NCBI RefSeq assembly: GCF_008119665.1
Contig: NZ_CP043046.1
Coordinates: 2,852,001-2,916,000, forward strand
Reading direction: 5' to 3'
Source: Pigmentiphaga aceris
GTDB taxonomy: Bacteria; Pseudomonadota; Gammaproteobacteria; Burkholderiales; Burkholderiaceae_B
DNA length: 64,000 nt
Shown: positions 23,379 to 32,829 of the stretch, piece after piece
How positions within the stretch are numbered: the first letter of the stretch is position 1
Layout of the letters: every line of letters starts with the position of its first letter
Program-made: the position numbers and the translations under genes
The notes under the pieces: generated by a model
Databases searched by the model: none
What the model was told of the DNA's origin: nothing
The model's input: only the letters and a program-made list of their open reading frames with translations

Positions 23379-26300
23379 ATGCACTGGGTGTTGCTGGTAA
23401 TCGGCCTGGTGGCCGGCATTACGGTTGGCGAATCGGTGGGCGGGGCAATAATCGGGGCGTTGTTGGGCTACGCCATCGGTCTGGCCTTCGCGCTGAAGAA
23501 ATTGTCGCAAGACCATGCGGCGGTGTTGAAGCGTCTGGTCGAGATCGACAAGGAAGTGAAGGGCTTGCAAAGCCGCGTTGCGTTGGTGGAAGCAGGCGGG
23601 GCTGCGGTATCTGCTGCGGTCGGCCAGCACGCCAGTTTGGCGACCGGGCCACACGCTGATGATGCAGCAATACCTGCCGACATCGCGGCGGGTTCGACAG
23701 CGTCCCCGAACGTCAGTACGCCGAACATCACTTCGCCGAACTATCAGCCCGCTTCGCAAGCCCCTGCTTATCAGCAGACGGTCTTTGCACCGACTCCGGG
23801 CATGTCTACCGCGCCCGAGCATGAGCTGGTGCTGAGCGCCAGGAAAACCACCGAGCTTCCCAGCATCGTTATTCCCGCGGGTGCACGCACGGCACCTGCT
23901 GACGCAGATCGCACAGCGACAACTGGTGCTGACGGCTTCACATTCGCCGGTGCCGTCTGGAAAAATGGTGTCCCTGCAGACGTCGCGGGTCGCGATGGCA
24001 TTCAAGCCGAGTTGGCTGCAAAGGCTTCTGATGAACGCGCAGATCAAGCGCCGGGCGCGGCCGCCAATCAATCTGCCGACGACGCACTGCTGACCGCACA
24101 AGCCGGTGGTGCTGCGGTTCCGCCGACACCTCCTGCGCCTCGCGGCCCGTCCTTTATCGACCGTGCAGTCGCCGGTGCCCGAGCCTGGTTGTTCGGTGGC
24201 AATACCGTGCTGCGGGTCGGCCTGGTGCTGCTGTTCCTGGGCCTGGCGTTCCTGCTGCGCTACGCCACGGAAGGCATGGACGTGCCGGTGGAACTGCGCT
24301 ACGCCGGGGTGGCCGCTGCGGCAGTCGCGTTGATCGGCTTGGGATGGTGGCTGCGCAAACGCAATGAAAACTACGCCTTGCTGATGCAGGGCGGCGGCAT
24401 TGCCGTGATGTACCTGACCGTGTTTGCCGCCATGCGCCTGCACCCCTTGCTGTCCTCGGGCATGGCTCTGGGGCTGCTGGTGGCGGTCACGGTGTTTTCC
24501 GCCATGTTGGCGGTCTTGCAGAATGCCTTGGGACTTGCCGCAGCGGCAGCACTTGGCGGGTTTGCTGCTCCGATTTTGACGTCCACCGGCTCAGGCAATC
24601 ACGTTGCACTGTTCTCGTATTTTGCATTGTTGAACGCCGGCATCTTCGCGATTGCCTGGTTCAAAGCCTGGCGCTTGCTGAACCTGATCGGGTTTGTGGG
24701 AACCTTCGGGATCGGTTTTGCCTGGGGCCTGCGGTCCTACACATCGGAACTGTTCGCCAGTACCGAACCCTTCCTGATCCTGTTCTTGCTGATGTACGTG
24801 GGCATCGGCCTGCTGTTCGCGCGTCGCAAGCTGCGCGACGCCGAGGCAGTGCCGGAAGATCGCAACGCCTTGCTGCGCTGGGCGGTAAAGAAGGGCGACT
24901 ACATCGACGGCACTTTGCTGTTTGGCGTGCCGGTCGTCGCATTCGCGCTGCAATTTGCGCTCATTCGTCACCTGGAATTCGGGCCCGCATTCAGCGCGCT
25001 CGCACTTGGCCTGTTCTACATGGGGCTGGCACGTGTGGTGGCAGGGCGGTCGGTCGACCGTGCCTTGCTGCTGGTCGAGACTTGCCTGGCGCTCGGCGTG
25101 ATCTTCGGCACCCTGGCGATTCCGCTGGGCCTGGACGCACGCTGGACATCCGCCGCCTGGGCCGTTGAAGGCGCGGGCATTTACTGGCTGGGCTTGCGTC
25201 AAAGTCGCCCGATTGCACGCGGCTTTGGCCTGTTGTTGCAGCTGGGCGCAGCGCTGATGTTCCTGGCTGAACTGCGCCTGGGGGATGGAACCACCATCTT
25301 GTCGGGCGTGCCTTTGGGTTCACTGATGCTTGGCGCGGCCATGCTGGTCAGCTTCTGGAACCTGCGTCAAAGCCGTGATCCGTCTTTGCATGCCTGGGAA
25401 GCGTGGTGCAAGCCAGTATTGGCGGCCCTGGGATGCTTCTTCCTGTACCTGCTCGCTCCCTTGCTGCTTGGCATCAACGCCACCGCCATCGTGCTGGCGG
25501 TGGCCGGGCTGGCAACCCTGTTCGCGGGCCTGCGTTTGGGCGAACGTAGTCTGCTGTTCAGTGCCTTCGGCGCGCAGCTTGGCGGCGGAGCCTTGTTTGC
25601 AGGCTTCTTGCGTCTGGATGACCTGGGCAGCGGCGGGGTCGGCTGGGGTGGCTTGTTTGCGGCGTCGATGATCGGCCTGTCCCTGGTGGGCGGCATGGTC
25701 ATGGCTGCCCGCGACGAAAAAGTGCAGCGTGATCCGGGCTTGATGCGTGGTCTGGCCATCGTGTTGCTGGTTGGTCTGGTGTTCCTGAACCTGGCGGTGT
25801 TGTTCGTGCTGCCGTGGCAACGCGCCAGCGCCGTCTGGGCGGGCAGCGGTCTGTTGATTCTGTGGCTGAGCCTGCACCTGCAACAGCGCGCCAGTTTTGT
25901 GTTTGGACTGCTGCTGCAAGTGGTTGGCGGCCTGAGTTTCATCGGCTTGTGGCTGCTAGCGGGGACGGGAGTGGAGCGCGAGGGCCTGCCGTTCCTGCAA
26001 GCCAGCTTCTGGACGCCATTTGCGATCAGCCTTGCTGCGCTGATCGGTGCCTGGCGCTTGCAGCGTGGGTTGGGTGACGAACACAAGCTTGGGCGCAAGC
26101 CCAGACGCGCCCTTGCAGACCTACCTGGTGTCGCACAAGCCGGTGTTGATTCTGTGGTTTCAGGCGCACTGGCGTCAGATGCGGAGTCTTCTGGGAATCC
26201 CGCTGTGAATGTCCAGACATCGGGCAACGTATCTTCAGACCACGCCATCAAACCAGCGTTGCCACGTTCGTTAATCTTCGGCGCACGCGCGCTGATGAGC

Positions 26301-27458
26301 TTGTCGCAGATTCTGATGGTCTGGGGTGCCGCCTGGTGGGCACTGGCATTCGTCAGTGAGGCCGCAAGCTTCCTGTCCTGGCAGACCGCCGCCCAAGGCA
26401 CCTTGATCATCGCCGCAGGCACGACCGCGCTGTGGGCTGTGGTGGCCCGCAGCACCAACTGGCAGGGCCTGGCCCTGCTGTCAGTGTTGCTGGCCCCGGT
26501 TGCCGTGGTGATTCTGGCCGTTCGATGGGACAGTGATTACCATCCTGCCGCCCAGTTCGGCTGGCTGGCGTGGCTGGCGGTCTTTGCGGCCCATTTCTTC
26601 GCGTTGCATCGCGTGTCCGGGCTGCTGCCCAAGGCGGTGTCGGCCGCGGCACACGTGCTGGGCTGCTGGTTGTTGATCACCGTCCTGTCGCTGGAACTGC
26701 GTTACGTGCTGATGTTGCTGTCTGACAGCTATAACGCGTGGCGTTGGCTGGGTTGGGCCTTGGTGCCAAGCCTGTTCCTGTTTGCCATGTCACTGCCGCG
26801 CAGGTGGCCGTGGCCGGTTGCGGCAGCCCCCACGGCGTACCGTCTGTGGGCACCGCTGCCGGTGGCCGGGTTGATGTTGGCCTGGTTCTGGACGGCAAAT
26901 ATATTCAGCGACGGTGCTGCCGACCCGCTGCCGTACCTGCCGTTGCTCAATCCGCTTGAACTTGGCATGTTGTTCGCGCTGCTGGGTTGTTATCTGTGGT
27001 CTTTGTGGGCCATGCCCCGACTGCGCGCCAACGACATGGTGCAACGCTGGGCACCGCAGATCGTGGTCGGTGCGTCCCTGTTCGCCTTATTCACGGCCAC
27101 CGTGTTCCGCACGGCGCATCACTGGGGCGATGTGCCTTTCCAGCTGGACGCGATGCTGTCGTCAATGCTGGTGCAGGCAGGTCTGTCGATTGTCTGGACG
27201 ACCTTGGCCCTGGCACTGATGATCTTCGGGCATTTGCGCATGCGCCGTGAAATGTGGCTGATCGGTGCCGTATTGATCGGCGTGGTGGTCGCAAAGCTAT
27301 TCTTTGTCGAACTGAGCAACCAGGGTGGGCTGGCGCGCATCGTGTCCTTCATTGGCGTGGGCGTGTTGCTGCTGGTGGTAGGGTATTTCGCACCATTGCC
27401 GCCACGGCGCACCGCCGCTGCGCCGGTGGAACTTGATCGCCAAGGGGATGCGCCATGA
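23379..27458 (+). CDS. DUF2339 large polytopic membrane protein
   Basis: The 1359-residue protein starts at ATG 23379 with AAGGA upstream. A first helix and a glycine-zipper-like segment (GITVGESVGGAIIGALLGYAIG) are followed by a short coiled region and an Ala/Pro-rich linker (about residues 75-260). About 30 hydrophobic helices follow from near GGNTVLRVGLVLLFLGLAFLLRYA to the C-terminus, ending in LARIVSFIGVGVLLLVVGYFAPLPP. This is the standard architecture of DUF2339 (YebA-like) proteins. It overlaps the DUF3999 gene by ATGA, a pairing conserved in many Proteobacteria. The role is unknown; a link to envelope biology or polymer transport is often assumed. Confidence 0.92.
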   Translation: MHWVLLVIGLVAGITVGESVGGAIIGALLGYAIGLAFALKKLSQDHAAVLKRLVEIDKEVKGLQSRVALVEAGGAAVSAAVGQHASLATGPHADDAAIPADIAAGSTASPNVSTPNITSPNYQPASQAPAYQQTVFAPTPGMSTAPEHELVLSARKTTELPSIVIPAGARTAPADADRTATTGADGFTFAGAVWKNGVPADVAGRDGIQAELAAKASDERADQAPGAAANQSADDALLTAQAGGAAVPPTPPAPRGPSFIDRAVAGARAWLFGGNTVLRVGLVLLFLGLAFLLRYATEGMDVPVELRYAGVAAAAVALIGLGWWLRKRNENYALLMQGGGIAVMYLTVFAAMRLHPLLSSGMALGLLVAVTVFSAMLAVLQNALGLAAAAALGGFAAPILTSTGSGNHVALFSYFALLNAGIFAIAWFKAWRLLNLIGFVGTFGIGFAWGLRSYTSELFASTEPFLILFLLMYVGIGLLFARRKLRDAEAVPEDRNALLRWAVKKGDYIDGTLLFGVPVVAFALQFALIRHLEFGPAFSALALGLFYMGLARVVAGRSVDRALLLVETCLALGVIFGTLAIPLGLDARWTSAAWAVEGAGIYWLGLRQSRPIARGFGLLLQLGAALMFLAELRLGDGTTILSGVPLGSLMLGAAMLVSFWNLRQSRDPSLHAWEAWCKPVLAALGCFFLYLLAPLLLGINATAIVLAVAGLATLFAGLRLGERSLLFSAFGAQLGGGALFAGFLRLDDLGSGGVGWGGLFAASMIGLSLVGGMVMAARDEKVQRDPGLMRGLAIVLLVGLVFLNLAVLFVLPWQRASAVWAGSGLLILWLSLHLQQRASFVFGLLLQVVGGLSFIGLWLLAGTGVEREGLPFLQASFWTPFAISLAALIGAWRLQRGLGDEHKLGRKPRRALADLPGVAQAGVDSVVSGALASDAESSGNPAVNVQTSGNVSSDHAIKPALPRSLIFGARALMSLSQILMVWGAAWWALAFVSEAASFLSWQTAAQGTLIIAAGTTALWAVVARSTNWQGLALLSVLLAPVAVVILAVRWDSDYHPAAQFGWLAWLAVFAAHFFALHRVSGLLPKAVSAAAHVLGCWLLITVLSLELRYVLMLLSDSYNAWRWLGWALVPSLFLFAMSLPRRWPWPVAAAPTAYRLWAPLPVAGLMLAWFWTANIFSDGAADPLPYLPLLNPLELGMLFALLGCYLWSLWAMPRLRANDMVQRWAPQIVVGASLFALFTATVFRTAHHWGDVPFQLDAMLSSMLVQAGLSIVWTTLALALMIFGHLRMRREMWLIGAVLIGVVVAKLFFVELSNQGGLARIVSFIGVGVLLLVVGYFAPLPPRRTAAAPVELDRQGDAP

Positions 27459-29005
27459 ACTTCCTGTCTTTGGGTGCTGAACCGAGGCGGATCGCCGTGT
27501 TGAATTCCATGCATCCCACGACGCCTGATCGTGCAGCCTGCGCGACGTCGATCCGCTCCTTGTGCTTGCGTGCAGGCGTGGCCGCGTGTATTGCCTTGGC
27601 GTTGCCAGTCGCTGCCCAGACGCAGCAGTCCTCCCAGACCGGCAAGACCGAACGGATTGCCGACTTCCCGGACAGCTTTCCCATCCACATGCCTTTGACG
27701 GTACAGGGCGAGGGGCCGTGGTATCGGCTGCCTTTGCCGCTGGCGATCCGGTGGCAGGCCGCCCACGCCGACTTGCGAGATCTGCGGGTCTTCAACGCGG
27801 AAGGCGAAGCGCTGGCGTACGGGTTTGTGCAGGCCCGTGCGCGGCAACTGCGTGAAGAGCACCAGCACGCTGTGAAGTGGTTCCCGCTGCGCGGCCCTGC
27901 CGATGCAAGCGGCAAACAACCGGGCATCAGCGTTCAGCGCAGCGGCGACGGCACCTTGATCCAGGTAGTACCGGACCAGCCTGCACCTGTCGAAAAAACG
28001 GTGGTGCGTGGCTGGTTGCTGGATACCAGTGGCATTGCCGCGCCCTTGCAAAAGCTGTCGCTGGACTGGCAGGGCAACGCCGAGGGTTTCCAGCGCTTTC
28101 GCGTTGAAGCCAGCGACGACCTGCAGCAATGGCGTAGCTGGGGTGACGGCCAGGTTGCTCGCCTGTCGTTCGAGGGCGAACGCATCGAGCGCCGTGAAAT
28201 CGAGTTACCCGGCTCACGTGCCCGTTATCTGCGGCTGACCTGGGAAACCCCACGAGAAGCGCCAACCTTGACGCAGGCCGTGCTGACCAGCACCAGCAAT
28301 AACGAAATCCTGCCTCCGCTGGAATGGTCTGACATGATTCAGGCCGAGCGTAACGGTGATGAATATCAGGTAAGCCTGCCCAGAAGTACGGTGCTGGAGC
28401 GCGTTCGGGTGTCGGTGTACCAACCGAACACGCTGGCTCCGGTGTCCCTGTTTATGCTGGACGCTGGCAACAGCACCACTGGCACCACCAGCAACACCCG
28501 TCGCGACGCCCGTCGTCCGCCGTCGTGGAATCCGATCGCCACGGGCTTGCTCTATCGGCTGATGCAGGACGGCAAGGAGATCCGCAATTCTGAACTCGAA
28601 CTGCCCATGGTACCGATCAAGGATCTGAAGCTGCGCGTCGATGGGCGCGGTGGTGGCCTGGGTGATCCTGTGTCCTTCCGTGTGGCGGCGCGCGGCATGG
28701 AAATGGTGTTTCTGGCGCGCGGTACGCCGCCCTATACCCTGGCGATGGGCCGTGCCGTGACGCAAGACAAACAATTGCCGCTGGCCGTGCTGGTGCCGGG
28801 GTATGAGCCAGATCGACTGACCACGATGGGCACCGCGCAGGCAAGCGCGCCGGTGGTGTCCACGGTGCCAAGGCAGACGCCAGCGCCGTCCAACCACTGG
28901 AAGAAGCTGGGGTTGTGGGCAGTGTTGCTGCTGGGCGTGGGTTTGCTGGGCTTGATGGCGGCCAGTTTGTTGAAAGGGCAACGCAAAGCGCAGGAACCCA
29001 AGTAG
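27455..29005 (+). CDS. DUF3999 membrane-anchored periplasmic protein
   Basis: The 516-residue protein has an N-terminal export signal (CLRAGVAACIALALPVAAQ, cleavage near residue 54 unless the start is further in). The beta-rich periplasmic domain contains WYRLPLPLAIRWQAAHADLRDLRVFNAEGEALAYGF, a galactose-binding-like segment RFRVEASDDLQQWRSWGDG and RYLRLTWE. One C-terminal membrane helix (LWAVLLLGVGLLGLMAASLL) precedes a basic tail. It is translationally coupled to the DUF2339 protein and probably docks on it from the periplasmic side. An in-frame ATG at 27509 is an alternative start closer to the signal peptide. Confidence 0.9.
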   Translation: MNFLSLGAEPRRIAVLNSMHPTTPDRAACATSIRSLCLRAGVAACIALALPVAAQTQQSSQTGKTERIADFPDSFPIHMPLTVQGEGPWYRLPLPLAIRWQAAHADLRDLRVFNAEGEALAYGFVQARARQLREEHQHAVKWFPLRGPADASGKQPGISVQRSGDGTLIQVVPDQPAPVEKTVVRGWLLDTSGIAAPLQKLSLDWQGNAEGFQRFRVEASDDLQQWRSWGDGQVARLSFEGERIERREIELPGSRARYLRLTWETPREAPTLTQAVLTSTSNNEILPPLEWSDMIQAERNGDEYQVSLPRSTVLERVRVSVYQPNTLAPVSLFMLDAGNSTTGTTSNTRRDARRPPSWNPIATGLLYRLMQDGKEIRNSELELPMVPIKDLKLRVDGRGGGLGDPVSFRVAARGMEMVFLARGTPPYTLAMGRAVTQDKQLPLAVLVPGYEPDRLTTMGTAQASAPVVSTVPRQTPAPSNHWKKLGLWAVLLLGVGLLGLMAASLLKGQRKAQEPK

Positions 29006-29182
29006 TTTTAATTCGATCCCGGTAATATCGCGGGCGCGCCGCCGCCTGCTTTGCCGGAATCTGCGACATTCCCGAGATCTACAGACATCCTGCAATTCCT
29101 CGGGGCTGATCGGAACTCATGGAGGTTCCGCAACCCAGGCGATCAAGGCGACCACGCTCCCACCTCGACGTCTGGAAGACCC

Positions 29183-30529
29183 GTGAGTCAATCCGAAACC
29201 AAAACCCTGCTGTCGATCAGCGCAGGCGTATCGATGGCGATCGCTGCCTCGATCGGCATTTCCTTCATCGAAACCCTGGTGGTTGCCCAACTCGGGGCCC
29301 AGGCGCTCGCTGGCGTCACCATTGCCCTGGCGCTCTACAGCTTGGTGTTCGTAGGCTGTCTGGGTGTGGTGGTGGCGATCAACCCGATTCTGTCTCAGGC
29401 GGTGGGGCGGGGTGACAAGGCGGCGATCCGCAGCAACGCCCAGCAGGCAGGGTTTGTGGCGTTGGCCATGTCTTGCGTAGGCCTGCTGGTTTTTGCGGCA
29501 TCGCCCTATCTGCTTGCGTTGACGGCCAGCGACCCGCAACAGCTTGATAAGGCTGTGACTTACCTTAAGGGCGCGGCAGTGGGGCTGCCGGCGTGGGTCT
29601 TTTATATCGCGCTGCGTTCGGTGCTGATGTCGCTTGGCAGCGTCCGCATTGCCACCTGGACCATGCTGGCATCGGTGCCGTTTCATGCGTTGCTGGCATA
29701 CGCATTAACACACGGCACGCCTCTTTCGCCGGCCCTGGGCGTGTTGGGTGCAGGCATTGCCCACAGCGCCATCTCATATCTGACCGTAGTGGTGATCCTG
29801 CTGGCAATGCGGCGCTCGCGCAGCCCGGCCGTACGCAACGTGATGCAAGGGCCGATACGCTTCGATGCGCCCGTATTCGGCGCGATTTTTCATCTGGGTG
29901 CGCCCATGTGCGCGCGCATTCTGCTGCGCGAAGGCATGTTGCCGGCAAGCGTGATGCTGGTTGCGCCAGCGGGTGCGTCCATGGTGGCGGCCCACGCTGT
30001 GGCGCTACGGGTCGTGGGTTTCGCCGGCATTGTCAGCTTTGGTCTGGGCAGCGCAACCATTGTGCAGGTAGGCGCGGCAATCGGGGCCAAGGACTGGACG
30101 CGGGCGAAGGCGATCAGCGGATTGGCAACGCGCTTGTGTATCGGGATCGGTGCCCTGGTTTGCGTAGGCATTGTGCTGGGGGCCACGTCGATCGTTGGGC
30201 TCTTCTTGCCCGCCGACGACACGATCACGCCCATGACGGCACGCCTGCTGGCCGTTGCGTGCCTGTTCGTGTTGATCGATTGTGTGCAAGGACCTGTCGG
30301 TGCCGCACTGGTCGCCATGCAGGACGCCCGGATGCCACTGGTGATCTACGCAGTGTGCGTCTGGCTGCTGGGTTTTCCGCTGGCCTATGTTTTCTCGCAC
30401 GGAATGTCTGTTGCCGCGGAAGGCGTGTGGCTGGGTCTGAGCGTGGGGTCTGCATGCGCCACCGCCATGCTGGTGCTGCGGCTGCGGAAAAAGTTCAGAT
30501 CGCAGTCGATAAGACCAAAGGATAATTGA
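29183..30529 (+). CDS. MATE family drug/metabolite-cation antiporter
   Basis: The protein has 448 residues from GTG 29183, preceded by GGAAGA; the usual family length is about 450. The longer frame back to 29051 adds a polar stretch without family similarity. Twelve membrane segments arranged as two six-helix halves are visible: first half starting TLLSISAGVSMAIAASIGISFIETL, second half starting IFHLGAPMCARILLREGMLPASVML. It exports cationic compounds using Na+ or H+ gradients. It stands alone. The acidic residue of the first helix (E in SFIETLVVAQLG) is conserved in NorM-type members. Confidence 0.9.
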   Translation: MSQSETKTLLSISAGVSMAIAASIGISFIETLVVAQLGAQALAGVTIALALYSLVFVGCLGVVVAINPILSQAVGRGDKAAIRSNAQQAGFVALAMSCVGLLVFAASPYLLALTASDPQQLDKAVTYLKGAAVGLPAWVFYIALRSVLMSLGSVRIATWTMLASVPFHALLAYALTHGTPLSPALGVLGAGIAHSAISYLTVVVILLAMRRSRSPAVRNVMQGPIRFDAPVFGAIFHLGAPMCARILLREGMLPASVMLVAPAGASMVAAHAVALRVVGFAGIVSFGLGSATIVQVGAAIGAKDWTRAKAISGLATRLCIGIGALVCVGIVLGATSIVGLFLPADDTITPMTARLLAVACLFVLIDCVQGPVGAALVAMQDARMPLVIYAVCVWLLGFPLAYVFSHGMSVAAEGVWLGLSVGSACATAMLVLRLRKKFRSQSIRPKDN

Positions 30530-30707
30530 CGCGTTGCTGCGGCTGTCACGAAAATCCCCCTCCGTGAATGGTCGCCTTATTTAAATCAGCTGCGGGATGC
30601 TTTTTTGTTCTGACAAATGCTGACAAAGCATGGATGTGTCACAAAGGCTTGATTAAGCTCGGTCACATCGAGTGTGCAGAACGAATGCATGCTCCAGCCG
30701 GGATCGG

Positions 30708-30728
30708 TCATCTAGTTTAATTAGATGA
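30708..30728. promoter_or_regulatory. Inverted repeat upstream of small membrane ORF
   Basis: TCATCTA (30708-30714) and TAGATGA (30722-30728) form perfect arms around GTTTAAT. It lies 27 bases before the start of the 65-residue ORF and in the only AT-rich spot of the 225-base gap after the MATE gene. It could be an operator or a weak hairpin. Confidence 0.4.
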
Positions 30729-30754
30729 TATCAGAGCATGGTTAAGGGGGGAGG

Positions 30755-30952
30755 GTGGAGATTTTCATCTTGATCGTCATAATGCCCGTGACGATTGGCG
30801 CACTGCTGATTGTGTTTGTCAAACATCTCAGCATCCAATTCGGCAAGAGCAAGGCAACCCGCCTCTCCGTTGGCGAATCGCGTTTTTTATGGGTGTCATT
30901 CGTATTCAACGTCGCGGTATTGCTGGGTTTGAATATGCATCGATTGTTCTGA
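30755..30952 (+). CDS. Small two-helix membrane protein, unknown
   Basis: The 65-codon frame starts with GTG at 30755 right after a purine run (GGGGGGAGG), whose spacing to GTG is unusually short; an ATG at 30782 is an alternative. The product has two hydrophobic segments (IFILIVIMPVTIGALLIVFV and FLWVSFVFNVAVLLGL) joined by a basic loop (GKSKATRLSVGESR). A reading frame on the opposite strand is polar and lacks these features. No family recognised and no partner gene; expression is unproven. Confidence 0.45.
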   Translation: MEIFILIVIMPVTIGALLIVFVKHLSIQFGKSKATRLSVGESRFLWVSFVFNVAVLLGLNMHRLF

Positions 30953-31086
30953 ACGAAATTGAGTTCGATTGAGCTTAAGTTCCGAGTTTGAACTTGAGCC
31001 TTGATTTCCATACAGCCGGCAGTCTTATGATGTCTGAAGTGTACGTAGTATCCGATAGGCTATTGCGTTGCCAAGAACATCTACCG

Positions 31087-32631
31087 TTATTTCAGGCCCA
31101 GCCTTTTCGCCAGTCTATTTAAATTTGCGCGGTCCAAGCCAAGTTCTCGTGCCGTTGCCGCCAGATTATGCTGATTGCGTGCCAGGCTGTCTGACAACAA
31201 TCTTCTTTCGTAAGAAGTCACCGCTTCCCGAAAACCGCCATTCGGCAAATCGCTGCCTATATCCGGCACAGTCGTTGTCACGACGCTATCGGGTCGAAAG
31301 CCAAAATCTTTTGCCGTCAGCGTCAAGATCTGCGGCCGTTGCGCCTGCCGCCCCAAGGTTTGCAGCGCCGTCCGCCCGATCAAATGTTCCAGCTCGCGAA
31401 TGTTGCCGGGCCACGGATAGCTCAGCAGTGCATCTTGCGCGTCGGCACTCAGCCGAAGGCTGTGCAGGCCTAGCCGCGCCCGGTTCTCTTCCAGGAAGAA
31501 CCCGCTCAGCAGCAAGATGTCGTGGCCGCGTTCGCGCAGGGGTGGCACATGCATGGGGTACACGCTCAGGCGGTGGTAGAAGTCGCTGCGATAACGGCCT
31601 TCGCGCACCTCCGCTTCCAAGTCGCGATTGGTGGCGGCAATCAGTCGAACGTCCACATGGCGTTCTTCGTCCGAGCCCACACGCTGAAGCTGCCCACTGG
31701 CCAGTACACGCAAGAGCTTGGCCTGAACCACCAACGGCAATTCGCCCACTTCGTCCAGAAACAGCGTGCCGCCATGCGCCAATTCAAACTTGCCACGCCG
31801 ATCGCTGACTGCACCTGAAAACGCGCCGCGCACGTGGCCGAAGAGTTCGCTTTCCACCAGTGTTTCCGGCAGCGCCGCGCAGTTGATGCTGATGATCGGT
31901 TTGCGCGCGCGCGGGGACGCCGCGTGCACGGCGTTGGCGACCAATTCCTTGCCGACACCCGTCTCGCCGGTGATCAAGACAGTCATGTCGCTGGGGCCGG
32001 CAAGCCGGATCTCGTCCATCAATCGCTGATGCGCCGGGCTTTGCCCGATCAGTTCACGGCGGCTTTGCCCGGCTGCCAGCCGGTATGCGTCTGCACGCAT
32101 GCGTTCCTGTTCAGAATCCAGAGCCAGCATGCTGATGCGTTCAACCACGTTGACGGTGGCGGCAGCCAGACTGGCAAAGGCTTGTAGCGACGCCATGTCC
32201 ACGTGCTCGAAACGATCGGGGGCCAAGGCGTCCAGCGTCAGAAGCCCCCACGGCCGGCCGTTCATCAAGATCGGGCAGCCCATGCAGTCATGGACTTCCA
32301 GCACGCCATCATGGGCATGCACCAAGCCGTCGTAGGGATCGGGCAGGGATGAATCAGCGGGGAAGCGAGTGGGGCCTTCGTGGTCGAGCAGGGCAGCAAA
32401 GCGCGGATGTTCCTGGACTCGAAAACGGCGACCCAGCGTGTCGTTGCTGAATCCGTTGATGGCCAAGGGCACCAGCGTGTCGCCGGTCAAACGCAACAAG
32501 GCAGCGGCATCACAGGGGAAGAGCGCTTGCATCGTATCGACCAGGCGCTGGTAACGCTCCCCGTCGGCCAGATCACGAGACAAGTCGTTCACCAGGGGGA
32601 TCAGGGCATTCAACAAGGTCTTGTGTGTCAT
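31087..32631 (-). CDS. norR: Nitric oxide-sensing sigma-54 activator NorR
   Basis: The 514-residue protein has an N-terminal GAF domain (about 20-170; [38 protein letters not shown]) that in NorR holds a mononuclear iron sensing NO. The AAA+ domain spans about 190-430, with Walker A GETGVGKE, Walker [12 protein letters not shown] and the sigma-54 contact loop written GAFSGA instead of GAFTGA. The C-terminal Fis-type HTH is [24 protein letters not shown]. It is divergent from the flavohemoglobin gene. The intergenic region has three GT-N7-AC NorR-type sites and a sigma-54-like promoter, so NO-induced detoxification is the predicted output. Confidence 0.95.
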   Translation of the reverse strand: MTHKTLLNALIPLVNDLSRDLADGERYQRLVDTMQALFPCDAAALLRLTGDTLVPLAINGFSNDTLGRRFRVQEHPRFAALLDHEGPTRFPADSSLPDPYDGLVHAHDGVLEVHDCMGCPILMNGRPWGLLTLDALAPDRFEHVDMASLQAFASLAAATVNVVERISMLALDSEQERMRADAYRLAAGQSRRELIGQSPAHQRLMDEIRLAGPSDMTVLITGETGVGKELVANAVHAASPRARKPIISINCAALPETLVESELFGHVRGAFSGAVSDRRGKFELAHGGTLFLDEVGELPLVVQAKLLRVLASGQLQRVGSDEERHVDVRLIAATNRDLEAEVREGRYRSDFYHRLSVYPMHVPPLRERGHDILLLSGFFLEENRARLGLHSLRLSADAQDALLSYPWPGNIRELEHLIGRTALQTLGRQAQRPQILTLTAKDFGFRPDSVVTTTVPDIGSDLPNGGFREAVTSYERRLLSDSLARNQHNLAATARELGLDRANLNRLAKRLGLK

Positions 32632-32658
32632 GGCCGTCAGAAAGTCGACAAGGGGGGA

Positions 32659-32703
32659 GTCAATCGGACTATATGTAGTCTAATTGACTCATGTCAATAT
32701 GAC
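32659..32703. promoter_or_regulatory. Three NorR-type GT-N7-AC boxes
   Basis: Boxes lie at 32659-32669 (GTCAATCGGAC), 32678-32688 (GTCTAATTGAC) and 32693-32703 (GTCAATATGAC), between norR and hmp. NorR is known to need three such sites upstream of its sigma-54 target promoter. Centres are 19 and 15 bases apart. The arrangement is seen directly; the binding is inferred. Confidence 0.75.
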
Positions 32704-32745
32704 AAGATAGAAGTGCAAGTCATTGATCTATATCAATATTTTAGT

Positions 32746-32761
32746 TGGCATGAATGTTGAT
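32746..32761 (+). promoter_or_regulatory. Sigma-54-like promoter of hmp
   Basis: TGGCAT-N5-TTGAT matches the -24/-12 consensus TGGCAC-N5-TTGCW except that the -12 element has GA where GC is usual. It is placed 43 bases after the last NorR box and 69 bases before the hmp start. This is a good position for enhancer-dependent activation. Confidence 0.6.
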
Positions 32762-32829
32762 TACTTAAAGCCGGGGAAAGGCTGATTTCAGCGTTTTGCC
32801 TGCATTTCGTTCACTACCAAAGGTCATTC

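Noticed and set aside
22980..24443. A 487-codon minus-strand frame opposite the HpxZ and DUF2339 genes
   Set aside because: Composition rich in Arg, His, Gln and Cys without any motif; antisense shadow of genes with clear families.
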